This document shows positions 25,187-34,401 of a DNA stretch of 64,000 nucleotides, piece after piece. The translations under genes and the position numbers were made by a program. Every line of letters starts with the position of its first letter. The first letter of the stretch is position 1. Source of the DNA: Sporosarcina sp. ANT_H38 (lineage in GTDB: Bacteria; Bacillota; Bacilli; Bacillales_A; Planococcaceae); the NCBI RefSeq assembly GCF_008369195.1, contig NZ_VOBC01000002.1, forward strand, positions 62,001 through 126,000. Reading direction: 5' to 3'. Below the pieces are notes generated by a model that made no database searches, had not been told where the DNA came from, and was given only the letters and a program-made list of their open reading frames with translations.

Positions 25187-25708
25187 TCAGAATTTAGATA
25201 ATACTACGTCAAGGTTTTTCCATTTGTATATAAGAAGATTCAATTCAACACCTGCAATTTTTATCTTTTCGGATTTAAGTAAATTAGCACCATAATACTC
25301 ATAGAAATAGCGGGTTTTATTGTCTTCTAATACTTCCACAAAAACACTATTGAAACCGAGTTCTTTAAATTGAAGAAAAAGTTGTTTTAATAATTGTTTC
25401 CCCACTCCAGTTCCTTGATATTCTTCAAGGAGATAAATAGATGTTAAATCACCAGAATTAGCATCAATATTTCTATCTCTTTTTCCGCAATCTGCAAATC
25501 CTATAATTTCGCTCTCATTATTTTCTGCGACAAAGACGTAATTTCCCTCTTTAGAAATATTATGATTCCACAAGTCCGTTCGTTGATCATTTGATAATTT
25601 CTCTAAAAATTCATCCGGAATAATGTTTTTATAAGTGGATTTCCAACTTTCAACGTGGACTTTCGCAATACCCTTTGCATCGGATAAAATAGCTTTTCTT
25701 ATATTCAT
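25187..25708 (-). CDS. GNAT-family N-acetyltransferase
   Basis: 173 residues from the ATG at 25708, eight bases after AGGAGGTGG. GNAT fold: MNIRKAILSDAKGIAKVHVE, VFVAENNESEIIGFADCGKR, acetyl-CoA motif A YLLEEYQGTGVGKQLLKQL (Q/RxxGxG/A), and motif B ELGFNSVFVEVLEDNKTRYF. Substrate unknown. Confidence 0.93.
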   Translation of the reverse strand: MNIRKAILSDAKGIAKVHVESWKSTYKNIIPDEFLEKLSNDQRTDLWNHNISKEGNYVFVAENNESEIIGFADCGKRDRNIDANSGDLTSIYLLEEYQGTGVGKQLLKQLFLQFKELGFNSVFVEVLEDNKTRYFYEYYGANLLKSEKIKIAGVELNLLIYKWKNLDVVLSKF

Positions 25709-25782
25709 TGAATCCACCTCCTAGAGCTTTATTCCATTTCAAAAAGAATTAATCCTCCATTTTATTGAACTACCCTTCAGTA

Positions 25783-26304
25783 TCACCCTCTTGAATCTAG
25801 ATTCCAAGCTACTGCCTTTTGTTCAATCTCCAATGCTACTTGTTCTTTTCCTTTGATGTACGATTCAATGTCGTAGGGAAAAAGTTGAGACAATTTCTCT
25901 TTTAAATCTCCATACTTTTTTGCTTCATCTGGATATGCCCGCAGGTAATCCCGAAATGCAAGATGCCGTTCAATTTCGGGATTACCTAATTCATAAACAT
26001 GGACATGGTGAGTTCGATTATCTCCTCCTTTTTGGAAGTATCGACGTTCAGATATCCCGTTTTCTCCCTTTGGTTCATAACCACTGGTGACCATTGCCGT
26101 GTTAAACTCATCAATCCGATTAATGTTTCTAACTACAGGCATTATGTCAATGATAGGTTTTGCTTTTAGGCCGTTTACCGACGTACTGCCGATGTGGTGG
26201 ATTTCAATGATTTCGCTTTGAAAAATCTCATGCAATTTATTTGCTTCCTTTTCAAACATTGAAAACCATTGCTCGTTATAAGGCTTAACTTCAACTTTTC
26301 TCAT
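25783..26304 (-). CDS. GrpB-family protein (UPF0157)
   Basis: 173 residues, AGAGAGG upstream. GrpB signatures: VKPYNEQWFSMFEKEANKL, IEIHHIGSTSVNGLKAKPIIDIM (the nucleotidyltransferase-like GS...D.D motif, shown in pieces), HHVHVYELGNPEIERHLAFRDYL and the C-terminal YIKGKEQVALEIEQKAVAW. Related to nucleotidyltransferases, with no settled substrate; sometimes fused to dephospho-CoA kinase. Confidence 0.92.
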   Translation of the reverse strand: MRKVEVKPYNEQWFSMFEKEANKLHEIFQSEIIEIHHIGSTSVNGLKAKPIIDIMPVVRNINRIDEFNTAMVTSGYEPKGENGISERRYFQKGGDNRTHHVHVYELGNPEIERHLAFRDYLRAYPDEAKKYGDLKEKLSQLFPYDIESYIKGKEQVALEIEQKAVAWNLDSRG

Positions 26305-26521
26305 TCAAAACCTCTCTTTTCCTCTTCCAATAAATAAGCTTTCCTTCTTTAAAGTACAGCAATTCGCTAGTTATATTACTATTACTTTTTTTCACGTCTG
26401 TTGATTGTCCATTTATTCGCAGAAAATACTGGTGAATAGGGCTTGGAAAAAACCATTTTCACTGGATAACTTCCGGTTCGCTTTCGGCTAACTATTCATG
26501 ACTGATTTACTGAGGGGGCCT

Positions 26522-26560
26522 AGTATGGCTAGAAGTGACCCTGTCACTTCTAGCCATACT
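26522..26560. repeat. 18-bp perfect hairpin of interspersed repeat
   Basis: Left arm 26522-26539 begins AGTATGGCTAGAAGTGAC; right arm 26543-26560; 3-nt loop. A matching hairpin is at 50167-50203. Confidence 0.85.
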
Positions 26561-26696
26561 CTTAGGGAGGAATTGTAGTTCATTCATCCTTAGTAATCCT
26601 GTTGTGAATAGTTGCCTGTCGCGTACCTACAATGTTAAAGTGTAAAACACGGTTGTTTTGGAAGAAACGAATAGATGACTCTCTTTAGAGATTGTA

Positions 26697-26724
26697 AGTG
26701 CCCGAAGATGCAATTTCGGGCACT
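26697..26724. repeat. Hairpin 1 of interspersed repeat
   Basis: AGTGCCCGAA / TTCGGGCACT stem. The loop region AAGATGCAATTT is the exact reverse complement of the loop region of hairpin 2 at 26849-26876. Confidence 0.85.
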
Positions 26725-26848
26725 CTTGCACGTTGTACAATGTGTTCCCTGCTTACTTTCAGCAAAGATTATGCATCTAATCAGGTGATATCATATAGAA
26801 AATGACACTTCATTAAAGTATATAAGAAAAAACCATAGGGAACGCATC

Positions 26849-26880
26849 AGCCGCCAAAATTGCATCTTTGGCGGCTTTTC
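26849..26880 (+). terminator. Hairpin 2 of interspersed repeat, terminator-like
   Basis: AGCCGCCAAA / TTTGGCGGCT stem with loop region AAATTGCATCTT, followed by TTTTC. Confidence 0.8.
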
Positions 26881-26983
26881 TCCATGTAAGAAGCCCCTCT
26901 ATTCTTTCGTCTCAAAAATCCTCAGCACGCTGTGTACGCATGCATTTGGAGCGCGACGGATGAAAGACAAATATACGATTACC

Positions 26984-27010
26984 TAGGGATGCGACAAAGT
27001 CGCATCCCTA
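26984..27010. repeat. Hairpin 3 of interspersed repeat
   Basis: TAGGGATGCGAC / GTCGCATCCCTA with an AAA loop; 12-bp perfect stem. Confidence 0.8.
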
Positions 27011-27639
27011 CACATCCAGCCATCGCGGTAATCGTACTAAAAGTCATTCAATCCAAAGCAATCTAAAGACAACTAAACACGTAGCGCCAGTAGATGCTCA
27101 TGTTATTCACTGGTTATTTTTGATCAAAATCAAACATTTGATAATGCCGCTTCCCATGTGGAAAAAGATAGTACTACTTGAATTTCCAACAATAAAATAA
27201 CCCTTAACCTAAAACCAGATTGAAAGGTGTTGTGCGAAAAGCAATCCGGAATCTTCGTCATGACCTAATTGTATTTATATTTATCAGATGTGAATTAATA
27301 AATATTTAACATATTGTATAATGTTACCGATATAAATATTAAATTTATAATTTCACACTTTATTTTCATGAAATTGTAGTGTATTTACTACATAGCACGC
27401 TTCGCAGGTGCCTAAAACTCAATAGTCCCTGCACATGGCTGCAAATACTCCGATTGAAAACAACATTGATTTGCTGTAAAATAGGAATTATAAGAATCCT
27501 TTCTACTGGTTATTTTTGTAAAGATTTAACCTCGGCAGAAACGGATTTTTTTTTTACTTTTCCCGTTGGAAAATCCGGCTAATCATTCAAGCTAGGGTAT
27601 ATATAATACTTACAAGGATGTTGGGAGGAGAACATAAAT

Positions 27640-29853
27640 ATGATGGAACCAAACTACATAACAGAGTCTAAAAGAATGTGCACAGCGTGCGGTATGGACC
27701 CGAATGTCGTATCAAGACCAAAGAATTTTTTGAACGAAGTGGAGCTTGATAAGAAAAGAAAATCACATAGTGAAATCCTGTCAGTTGTGAGTTTTTTCTC
27801 AAATAAGCTACTGAACTCCTTAAAAGGCACTCCGATACTCGTTGTCGTTTCAGATGCAAACGGTTACCTTCTTGATATTGACGGGGATGCAACTATAAAG
27901 TCTACCATCGATCAATTTGGGATTTGCCTAGGCGGCCTGTTCACCCAGGAAGATACGGGCACGAATGTCGTCAGTCTTTCATTGCAACAAAAGCACCCGA
28001 TCAGTTTAATTGGCGAACAACATTATCATTCGTTTCTTCAGGACATTGCGTGTTATGGGACTGCATTTCATAATACAGATGACAACACCCTACTTGGTAG
28101 CGTTTCCATCATGATGCCCATCTCGTTTCAAAATCCCCTTTTTCTAACGATGTTAACCCAGGCGGTTGATTCAATTGAGAGAGAACTATTATTAAGGAAA
28201 CAAAATAAGAAGCTTAATATTATGAATCAGATTATGTTAAGCAGAACAAGAAATGGAATTGTTGTAACCGATGAGTTCGGAATTACTACCGCGTTTAATG
28301 ATTTTGCTCAAAAAATCTCGAGTAACGACAGAGAATCGGTTGTAGGAAGAAACATTTGTGAATCACCTCTAACGGGAGATTATTTTAAAGAAGTACTGGA
28401 ACACGAAAAAATATTTGAAAACGAAGAAATCAAATTTAAAGATGACGCTGGTAACCTAGTGGTCTGCCTGTTCGATGCTCAGCCTATTTATGAAGAAGAT
28501 AAAATGATTGGTGCATTCGGCCAATTCAGGGACATTTCAGACCGTTACTTACTGCAGGAAAAATATAACTACTTAGCCTATCATGATGATTTAACAAACC
28601 TTCCAAACAGACGATATATAAATAAGGAAATAGAAACCATCATCAAGGAACTAAACGCTGGTCACCATAAAACTATGGCTCTTTTATATATTGATCTGGA
28701 CCGTTTTAAAGTCATTAACGATAACTTTGGTCATTCATATGGCGATGAACTCATTATCAAGGTGAGCAAGCGTTTAGCAGGTTGTCTCGGGGTAAAAGAT
28801 ACACTTGCCCGAATGGGTGGTGATGAATTCATTTTCCTACTCACAGATTTTGTTAGTCCTGATTATGTCACGAAAAAAGCTGAAGAGGTTCTCAATCTTT
28901 TTCATGAACCTTTTCATGTCGGTCAGAAAGAATTACATACGACAGCGAGTATCGGGGTTGCGATTTATCCCGACTATCCTATTTCAATGGAAAAGCTCAT
29001 GGTCTACGCAGATAATGCAATGTACCAAGCAAAATCACAGGGGAAAAATCGCTATGTCGTTCATACTTCCGAATTATTAGAAGATATGATGGACGAATAC
29101 AGTCTCGAGATTGATTTAAGGAGAGCACTTGATAATAATGAGTTTGTTCTTCATTATCAGCCGCAGATTCATAACCAGACCGGAAAATTGGTTGGGTTTG
29201 AAGCGTTGATTCGCTGGCAGCATCCTAGGCTAGGTCTGCTACCTCCAGGGAAATTTATCAAACTGGCTGAAGAAAACGGATTGATCACCCAAATTGGGGA
29301 ATGGGTCATCAATGAAGCTTGTACCCAAAACAAAAAATGGCAGGATGCTGGAATGGCACCGATTAAAATCTCCGTTAACCTATCTACTCAGCAATTTCTT
29401 ACTAGAAATCTCATAACATTCGTGGAGGAGGTGTTGGAACGTACAGCACTTGACCCGCACTATTTCGTAGTAGAGATCACTGAATATATGGCGATGGAGT
29501 ACGATTATTCCATTCTAGTATTGAAACAGCTAAAATCACTCGGCATTGGCATCAGTATCGATGATTTTGGGACAGGCTATAGCTCGCTGAATTATCTTAA
29601 AAACTTTCCGATTGATTATATTAAGATCGACAAATCCTTCGTCAGTGAATTAATGAACGATCCGAATGATGCCATTATTGTAAACGCAATTATCTCGTTA
29701 GCACATAACCTTCACAAGGAAGTAATTGCAGAAGGCGTTGAAACAAAGGAGCAACTTGACTTCCTGACAGCTCACCAGTGTGATATAACACAAGGTTATT
29801 TTTTCAGTAAACCACTTACAGCCAAGGCAATCGAGGAGATTTATTTAGTTTGA
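27640..29853 (+). CDS. GAF-PAS-GGDEF-EAL cyclic-di-GMP enzyme
   Basis: 737 residues, GGGAGGAG upstream. An N-terminal Cys pair (CTACG, about 14-18) is followed by an AcoR/NtrC-activator-type GAF domain (about 65-185: GTNVVSLSLQQKHPISLIGE then HYHSFLQDIACYGTAF). A PAS domain follows (about 200-300: NGIVVTDEFGITTAFNDFAQ). Then GGDEF (about 310-475) with intact GGDEF at 393-397 but no RxxD inhibitory site at the expected place, and EAL (about 485-737) with EALIRW at 521 and DDFGTGYSS. Both catalytic motifs are intact, so it may make and/or degrade c-di-GMP under control of a ligand or redox signal. The next gene overlaps or abuts it. Confidence 0.93.
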   Translation: MMEPNYITESKRMCTACGMDPNVVSRPKNFLNEVELDKKRKSHSEILSVVSFFSNKLLNSLKGTPILVVVSDANGYLLDIDGDATIKSTIDQFGICLGGLFTQEDTGTNVVSLSLQQKHPISLIGEQHYHSFLQDIACYGTAFHNTDDNTLLGSVSIMMPISFQNPLFLTMLTQAVDSIERELLLRKQNKKLNIMNQIMLSRTRNGIVVTDEFGITTAFNDFAQKISSNDRESVVGRNICESPLTGDYFKEVLEHEKIFENEEIKFKDDAGNLVVCLFDAQPIYEEDKMIGAFGQFRDISDRYLLQEKYNYLAYHDDLTNLPNRRYINKEIETIIKELNAGHHKTMALLYIDLDRFKVINDNFGHSYGDELIIKVSKRLAGCLGVKDTLARMGGDEFIFLLTDFVSPDYVTKKAEEVLNLFHEPFHVGQKELHTTASIGVAIYPDYPISMEKLMVYADNAMYQAKSQGKNRYVVHTSELLEDMMDEYSLEIDLRRALDNNEFVLHYQPQIHNQTGKLVGFEALIRWQHPRLGLLPPGKFIKLAEENGLITQIGEWVINEACTQNKKWQDAGMAPIKISVNLSTQQFLTRNLITFVEEVLERTALDPHYFVVEITEYMAMEYDYSILVLKQLKSLGIGISIDDFGTGYSSLNYLKNFPIDYIKIDKSFVSELMNDPNDAIIVNAIISLAHNLHKEVIAEGVETKEQLDFLTAHQCDITQGYFFSKPLTAKAIEEIYLV

Positions 29854-29879
29854 ACATGATAATAGGGGGAGTAAACAGT

Positions 29880-31514
29880 ATGAAAACGACTGCATCCGTA
29901 TTAGTATCGAATTTTAAACATTGGGGAATTAATCACATTTTCGGTATTCCAGGCAAGGCGATATCTCCTATATTATTTGAGATATTAAAACATGATTTGG
30001 AATTTGTCTTAAGTAAACATGAAGCCGCTGCTGGGTTTGAAGCTACCGGATATGCCTTAATGAATCAGAAAATCGGGGTCGCGGTTGGTACGTCCGGGCC
30101 TGGTGGTACCAACCTACTTACAGCTGCTGGTCAGGCGAAAGCCTCAAATCTCCCCCTATTAATCATCACAGGACACCCTTCGATGAAAGATACTGGAAAA
30201 GCAATGGGACAGGACTCCAGCATATTTGGTACCGATCTTATGGATATGTTCAAATCTGTCACCAAGTTCAGTGCACGGGTAGAACGTGGTGATATGCTAC
30301 AACCGTTCCTGCAGCACGCCCTTGAAAAAGCATTGTCTGGTGTAAAAGGACCTGTGCATTTATCCATCCCGTTTGATATTTTGCTAGAGGAAATCAATCC
30401 ATTCCAATTGGAATTTCCAGTGTCACATGAAATGATTTCACCCAAAACAGGTGAAGTAATCGAAAAACTAAATGCAGCCAATCGTCCGCTTCTATTCCTA
30501 GGAAAAGGCATTCATTCAAGCAAGGCTTACGAAGAAGTTCAGCATCTTGCTGAGCATTGGAATATTCCTGTCATCACTACACCAGGGGGAAAAGGTACAT
30601 TTCCATCCAATCATAAGCTATCATTAGGAGCATTCGGATTGGGTGGTACCGTGGAAGCGACAGAATACTTTAATGAGCGGGTTGACCTACTCATTGTCAT
30701 TGGTTCAAAACTAAGTGACATGTCGATCGCTGGATTATCCGAAGCCATGTATCCGGAGCATATCATCCACTTTGACTATGATCCGACCTATATCGGAAAA
30801 TCGATTCAAGTACCAACTACTCCTGTGCTTGGTGATATAAAATCTAATCTAGCAGTAATTTTAAAGGATATACCGGTAACAAACAGCGAGGCCTTTTTAT
30901 CGACAATCGAGTTCAACCCACTTCAGGACAATGATCCCGGAGAGCGAATGTCTGCAGTCCAAGTATTACGGGCGATGCGTAACGTGCTTCCAGAAGACGC
31001 GATTATTTTTGGAGATGATGGGAGCCACTCTTTCTACGGCATCAAATACTATGATATTTATAAACCAGGGACTTTCTACTTTGATGATATATTCGGAGCG
31101 ATGGGCAACGGGATCGGCTATTCCATAGGTGCAAAACTAGCAGCCCCCGAGAAAACAATTATTTGTTTAGTAGGTGATGGATGTATGTTCATGCACGGTA
31201 CGGAACTTTCGACAGCGTATAATTATGACTCCCCTGTCTTGTTCATCGTTTTAAATAATGGACGATTAGACATGGTGGAAAAAGGTATGCAAAAAATGAT
31301 TGGCACATCTATCGGTGGTATTTATGAAACGCCACTCGACGTAGCCAAATTTGCCGAATCAATGGGACTACAAGCAACTACATGCCATAATCCTTATGAT
31401 TTATCCGACGCTATAAAAGAAGCATTAGTTATGATCAAAGAAACCAATAAACCGATAGTCATTGAAGCATTAATTCTTGAAGATGAAATACCACCAACAA
31501 TGGGGAGGCAATAA
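29880..31514 (+). CDS. Thiamine-diphosphate-dependent enzyme (acetolactate synthase/pyruvate oxidase family)
   Basis: 544 residues from the ATG at 29880 (GGGGGAG upstream; the frame is open 10 codons further, overlapping the previous stop). Three ThDP-enzyme domains are present. The Pyr domain has FGIPGKAISPIL and the catalytic Glu in LSKHEAAAGFEATGYAL, then GVAVGTSGPGGTNLLTA. The central domain spans about 185-330. The PP domain has the GDGCMFMHGTEL...NN Mg/ThDP motif (about 415-445). The substrate is a 2-oxo acid such as pyruvate; the exact reaction (oxidase, decarboxylase or carboligase) is not resolved. Operon with the c-di-GMP enzyme and a CMD-family protein. Confidence 0.88.
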   Translation: MKTTASVLVSNFKHWGINHIFGIPGKAISPILFEILKHDLEFVLSKHEAAAGFEATGYALMNQKIGVAVGTSGPGGTNLLTAAGQAKASNLPLLIITGHPSMKDTGKAMGQDSSIFGTDLMDMFKSVTKFSARVERGDMLQPFLQHALEKALSGVKGPVHLSIPFDILLEEINPFQLEFPVSHEMISPKTGEVIEKLNAANRPLLFLGKGIHSSKAYEEVQHLAEHWNIPVITTPGGKGTFPSNHKLSLGAFGLGGTVEATEYFNERVDLLIVIGSKLSDMSIAGLSEAMYPEHIIHFDYDPTYIGKSIQVPTTPVLGDIKSNLAVILKDIPVTNSEAFLSTIEFNPLQDNDPGERMSAVQVLRAMRNVLPEDAIIFGDDGSHSFYGIKYYDIYKPGTFYFDDIFGAMGNGIGYSIGAKLAAPEKTIICLVGDGCMFMHGTELSTAYNYDSPVLFIVLNNGRLDMVEKGMQKMIGTSIGGIYETPLDVAKFAESMGLQATTCHNPYDLSDAIKEALVMIKETNKPIVIEALILEDEIPPTMGRQ

Positions 31515-31515
31515 T

Positions 31516-31890
31516 ATGGACATTAACAAGCGATACGAATCGGGTATAAATGTAATGGAGGAATTATTCTCAAAAGAAGTACGTACTGGCATGAAAGGAA
31601 TAAATGATATTTCACCTGACCTTTGGAATATGATTGTATCCTTCGGCTTTGGAGAACTTTACTCTAGAGATATTATTTCCCTCAAGCAACGGGAATACAT
31701 AACACTCACTACGCTCATCACACAGGGAGCTTTTGACCAGTATAAAGTGCACTTGCAAGCTGCCCTAAACATCGGTGTTACAAAAGAAGAAATCATCGAA
31801 ATTATTATCCAATGTGCCGGGTATGTAGGGTTCCCAAAAGCCGTTCAGGCAATGGGAATCGCCGGAGAGATTTTCAAGCAGAATGAGTAG
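31516..31890 (+). CDS. Carboxymuconolactone decarboxylase-family protein
   Basis: 124 residues from the ATG at 31516, preceded by GGGAGG. All-helical CMD/AhpD-like fold: SPDLWNMIVSFGFGELYSRD, LKQREYITLTTLITQGAFDQ (where AhpD has the CxxC pair, here absent), HLQAALNIGVTKEEIIEIII and GFPKAVQAMGIA. Lacking the redox Cys pair, it resembles gamma-carboxymuconolactone decarboxylase-type isomerase/lyases. It likely handles the product of the ThDP enzyme immediately upstream (inference). Confidence 0.9.
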   Translation: MDINKRYESGINVMEELFSKEVRTGMKGINDISPDLWNMIVSFGFGELYSRDIISLKQREYITLTTLITQGAFDQYKVHLQAALNIGVTKEEIIEIIIQCAGYVGFPKAVQAMGIAGEIFKQNE

Positions 31891-32007
31891 ATTGTGTGAG
31901 TGCCGGAAGCCTGCCTGATTTTTAAACAAGATCACCCCCTGGCGGCTACTTGTATCGTTGCGCTTTTGGAATGAATGACTTCTAGTACGATTACCGAGAA
32001 GGCTGGA

Positions 32008-32050
32008 TGTGTAGGGACGCGAATTTGTCGCATCCCTACACATTTTTTTC
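32008..32050 (+). terminator. Probable terminator of the GGDEF/ThDP/CMD operon
   Basis: TGTGTAGGGACGCGA pairs with TCGCATCCCTACACA (one mismatch), followed by T7. Confidence 0.7.
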
Positions 32051-32261
32051 GTTAATCGTATGGGTGTCCTTCATCCGCCGCGCTCCAAATGCATGCGTAC
32101 ACAGCGTGCTGATGATTTTTGGGACGAAAGAATAGCTGGCTTCTTACCTGGAGAAAAGCCGCCAAAGATGCAATATGGGCGGCTGATACTTTCTCTATGG
32201 TTTTTCCTTATTTAGTTTAAAGAAGTGTCACTTTCTATAGAGCATCACATGACGCCCATGT

Positions 32262-32290
32262 TGTTCGACTAAAGTACTTGTTAGTTGAAG
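32262..32290 (-). repeat. Cassette-boundary B core
   Basis: CTAAAGTACTTGTTAG with GTTGAAG flank, directly downstream of the GNAT gene. Confidence 0.75.
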
Positions 32291-32305
32291 CGGATAATGA
32301 CTATA

Positions 32306-32746
32306 CTACTTATTAGATAAAGGAAAAAAGTGTTCAGTCATTAAAATCCATACATTAAATTCCTCATTTTGTTCTTGTAAATACCACCCTGATTTATCGT
32401 AATAATCATTTAAATAAGAATCAGTCGGACATAGTGAAATGATAGGTAAATCATTTATCGTTTTTAACATCTTTATTAATAACCCTTGACCGCGATACAT
32501 TTCACTAATTGCAAATTGATATAAAGATATTTTGTTTTGTGTTTTTTTTCGGTAAAACCGAAAAGCACCTACTACTTGACCTTCTACCGTTGCCACTATC
32601 ATTTGCTTTCTTCTTATAGATGCTTTAATTCCAAGAGGACATAAAAACTCTTCAGAATAAACCGCACTGTTATTGCTGTCTAAATTTCCTTTGAAGAACG
32701 ACACAACTTCAGGTATATGAGTTGGATTTGCTAAGGTTATCTGCAT
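32306..32746 (-). CDS. GNAT-family N-acetyltransferase
   Basis: 146 residues, GAGGGGAG upstream. Short GNAT domain: MIVATVEGQVVGAFRFYRKK, acetyl-CoA motif YRGQGLLIKMLKTINDLPII (RGQG) and a C-terminal YYDKSGWYLQEQNEEFNVW segment. Substrate unknown. It lies close to the next gene (22 bases) on the same strand, so the two may be co-transcribed. Confidence 0.85.
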   Translation of the reverse strand: MQITLANPTHIPEVVSFFKGNLDSNNSAVYSEEFLCPLGIKASIRRKQMIVATVEGQVVGAFRFYRKKTQNKISLYQFAISEMYRGQGLLIKMLKTINDLPIISLCPTDSYLNDYYDKSGWYLQEQNEEFNVWILMTEHFFPLSNK

Positions 32747-32768
32747 ATTTCTCCCCTCTTAACGCTTT

Positions 32769-33806
32769 TTAAGACAAAAGAGATTTATATATTTCTCCTA
32801 TAATACCTTCGAGTTGATGAACACCCAATTCTGCATTCGTCATTATGACTGCACCTTTCTCTAAATAGGGAAACGACACCATCATACATTGAAAACCTAC
32901 TCCCCAACAAAGTGATGTAATTTCTAGTTCATTTTCAGAGCCTTCAAGAAACACACCTAATCCAGTCCAACTTTTACCTCTTTGTGGGGTTATCATTTCT
33001 TTTGCTAAACTTTCCGAAATGCCAACCTTGCTTTCTCCTTTTACAGCATTCATTAACTCAAGAACTAATTCAGCTAAATTCAAAGAAGTTGTCCATAATC
33101 CTGAAGCCGCTGGGTAAGGATATATAGGATATTTTTCATCTACTAATTCACCTTTTTTGTTGTGACCGCAAGAAAAATTTTGTCCATCTACTTCCAACAT
33201 CGTTGTAATGAATTGGCTATTTGTCATTCCTAAGGGTTCAAATATATGCTCATTCATAACTTGATGAAACGGTCTCTCAGTAACATCCTCTATCAGTTGC
33301 TGAATGATACAAAAACCTGCATCCGAATAATGGAATTCACTTTCTGGTTCACACTTAACATCAATTGGATACTTACAATAAGGAGTTTGCCCCTCTACTA
33401 ATTCAACCATTGATGGAAGCCCTATTTTCGAATTCAGTTCAGGAAAACTACCTTCGGGGTCTTTAATTCCAGATTGATGACTTAGTAAGTTCCTCAATGT
33501 CACTTTTTTATTTTTGGTAAAATCATTTTCTGATACTTTCCACGATACAAGGCTTTCATTCACATCATCATCTAAATCAAGAAGTCCTTCCTCTACTAAC
33601 TTCATAGCAAGCATTCCTGTTGAGAACTTGCTAATTGAACACGCACTAAATATAGAATCTTCATTTGCTTTTCTATTGCTTTCCACTTCTAATAAGCCGT
33701 AATTTTCTGTTCCACTAATTTCACTGCCCTCAAGCAATGTGATACTTAAACCTTGTACTTTATAATGTTTCATTCGTTCTACAATGTTAATGTTCTTTAG
33801 TTTCAC
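32769..33806 (-). CDS. Serine beta-lactamase-like hydrolase (class C/PBP4*-type)
   Basis: 345 residues from the GTG at 33806, which follows AGGGGG; the frame is open five codons further. SxxK motif in SACSISKFSTGMLAMK (about 58-62), the YxN-type motif as YSDAG, and conserved LLSHQSGIKDPEG and LGMTNSQFI. The C-terminal HxG/KTG-like region is weak (CWGVGFQCM). No signal peptide, so cytoplasmic. Members are esterases, D-amino-acid peptidases or related enzymes; not a likely resistance enzyme. Confidence 0.88.
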   Translation of the reverse strand: MKLKNINIVERMKHYKVQGLSITLLEGSEISGTENYGLLEVESNRKANEDSIFSACSISKFSTGMLAMKLVEEGLLDLDDDVNESLVSWKVSENDFTKNKKVTLRNLLSHQSGIKDPEGSFPELNSKIGLPSMVELVEGQTPYCKYPIDVKCEPESEFHYSDAGFCIIQQLIEDVTERPFHQVMNEHIFEPLGMTNSQFITTMLEVDGQNFSCGHNKKGELVDEKYPIYPYPAASGLWTTSLNLAELVLELMNAVKGESKVGISESLAKEMITPQRGKSWTGLGVFLEGSENELEITSLCWGVGFQCMMVSFPYLEKGAVIMTNAELGVHQLEGIIGEIYKSLLS

Positions 33807-33887
33807 AATTATCCCCCTCATCAGTGTTATTAGATTAATAATAACACGAATATACGTTCCTTTTATCTATATTTAAAATAAATTCAC

Positions 33888-33966
33888 CTTAAACTAACCT
33901 GTATCGTTAGTTAAATAAGCAAATATGCTTTACTCCTTCTTGAAGTAAAGCACCCTTTAATTGAAT
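33888..33966 (-). repeat. Cassette boundary (A, terminator 4, B)
   Basis: AAACTAACCTGTATCGTTAG, GCTTTACT/AGTAAAGC hairpin, then GTAAAGCACCCTTTAATTG. Confidence 0.8.
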
Positions 33967-33977
33967 ATAGTCGTAAA

Positions 33978-34271
33978 TTACGTTGATCTGCTGTTATATC
34001 TTTTTATTACAGTTGCTAAAATGGCAATTAAAAAAGCAATAACACTATTTATTAGCAAATAGTAGCCTACTTGAAATCCGTAAAATATCGCAAAAGCATC
34101 ACGAATAACCAAAAGTGCTAATACACCACCGATTGCCCCAAATAAAACTGCTGACAATAATATTGTAAAAGCCGCAAAGTATAGATTTTTCTTTTTCTTG
34201 TAGGATATAAATCCAATAACATTTGCAACAACGATAAAAAAGCCCATAAGTATTAAGAAAAAATCATTCAT
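33978..34271 (-). CDS. Small three-helix membrane protein
   Basis: 97 residues from the ATG at 34271 (AGGGGGGAATTAC upstream). Hydrophobic segments at about 3-20, 28-55 and 65-90, with a basic tail (KRYNSRST). No family recognised. Confidence 0.72.
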   Translation of the reverse strand: MNDFFLILMGFFIVVANVIGFISYKKKKNLYFAAFTILLSAVLFGAIGGVLALLVIRDAFAIFYGFQVGYYLLINSVIAFLIAILATVIKRYNSRST

Positions 34272-34320
34272 GTAATTCCCCCCTTTTAAAAACATATTTT
34301 ACCGTTAAAACCAAGAACCT

Positions 34321-34370
34321 TCTTGAACTATTCTGCACCGTTTGTTCAACTAAAGCAGCTCGTTAGTTTA
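34321..34370 (-). repeat. Compact cassette boundary without terminator
   Basis: CTTGAACTATTCTGCACCGT merges directly into GTTCAACTAAAGCAGCTCGT, so A and B cores abut with no hairpin between them. Confidence 0.75.
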
Positions 34371-34401
34371 ATGAAAATTTGTTATTCCTAGTATTACTTT
34401 T

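Larger units (their letters stand above)
26305..27639. other. 1.3-kb non-coding region with long interspersed repeat
   Basis: No credible gene. It contains a full copy (about 26455-27080) of a second repeat family, whose other copies are at 31925-32225 (inverted), 42930-43095 (inverted part), 44620-45200 and 50030-50330. Its hairpins are listed separately. The right part (27240-27600) is AT-rich leader sequence for the 27640 gene. Confidence 0.8.
31891..32305. other. Inverted copy of interspersed repeat
   Basis: No gene. About 31925-32225 is an inverted copy of the 26455-27080 repeat, including hairpin 3 (32008-32043, longer here and ending CACATTTTTTTC, a plausible operon terminator) and hairpin 2 (about 32155-32184). 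A B core lies at 32262-32290. Confidence 0.85.

Noticed and set aside
27379..27582. 67-codon frame before the GGDEF-EAL gene
   Set aside because: Cys-rich random-looking translation in AT-rich leader, no ribosome site.
26455..32225. Composite transposon with IS ends
   Set aside because: The bracketing repeats carry no transposase frame and I saw no target duplication; kept only as a finding.
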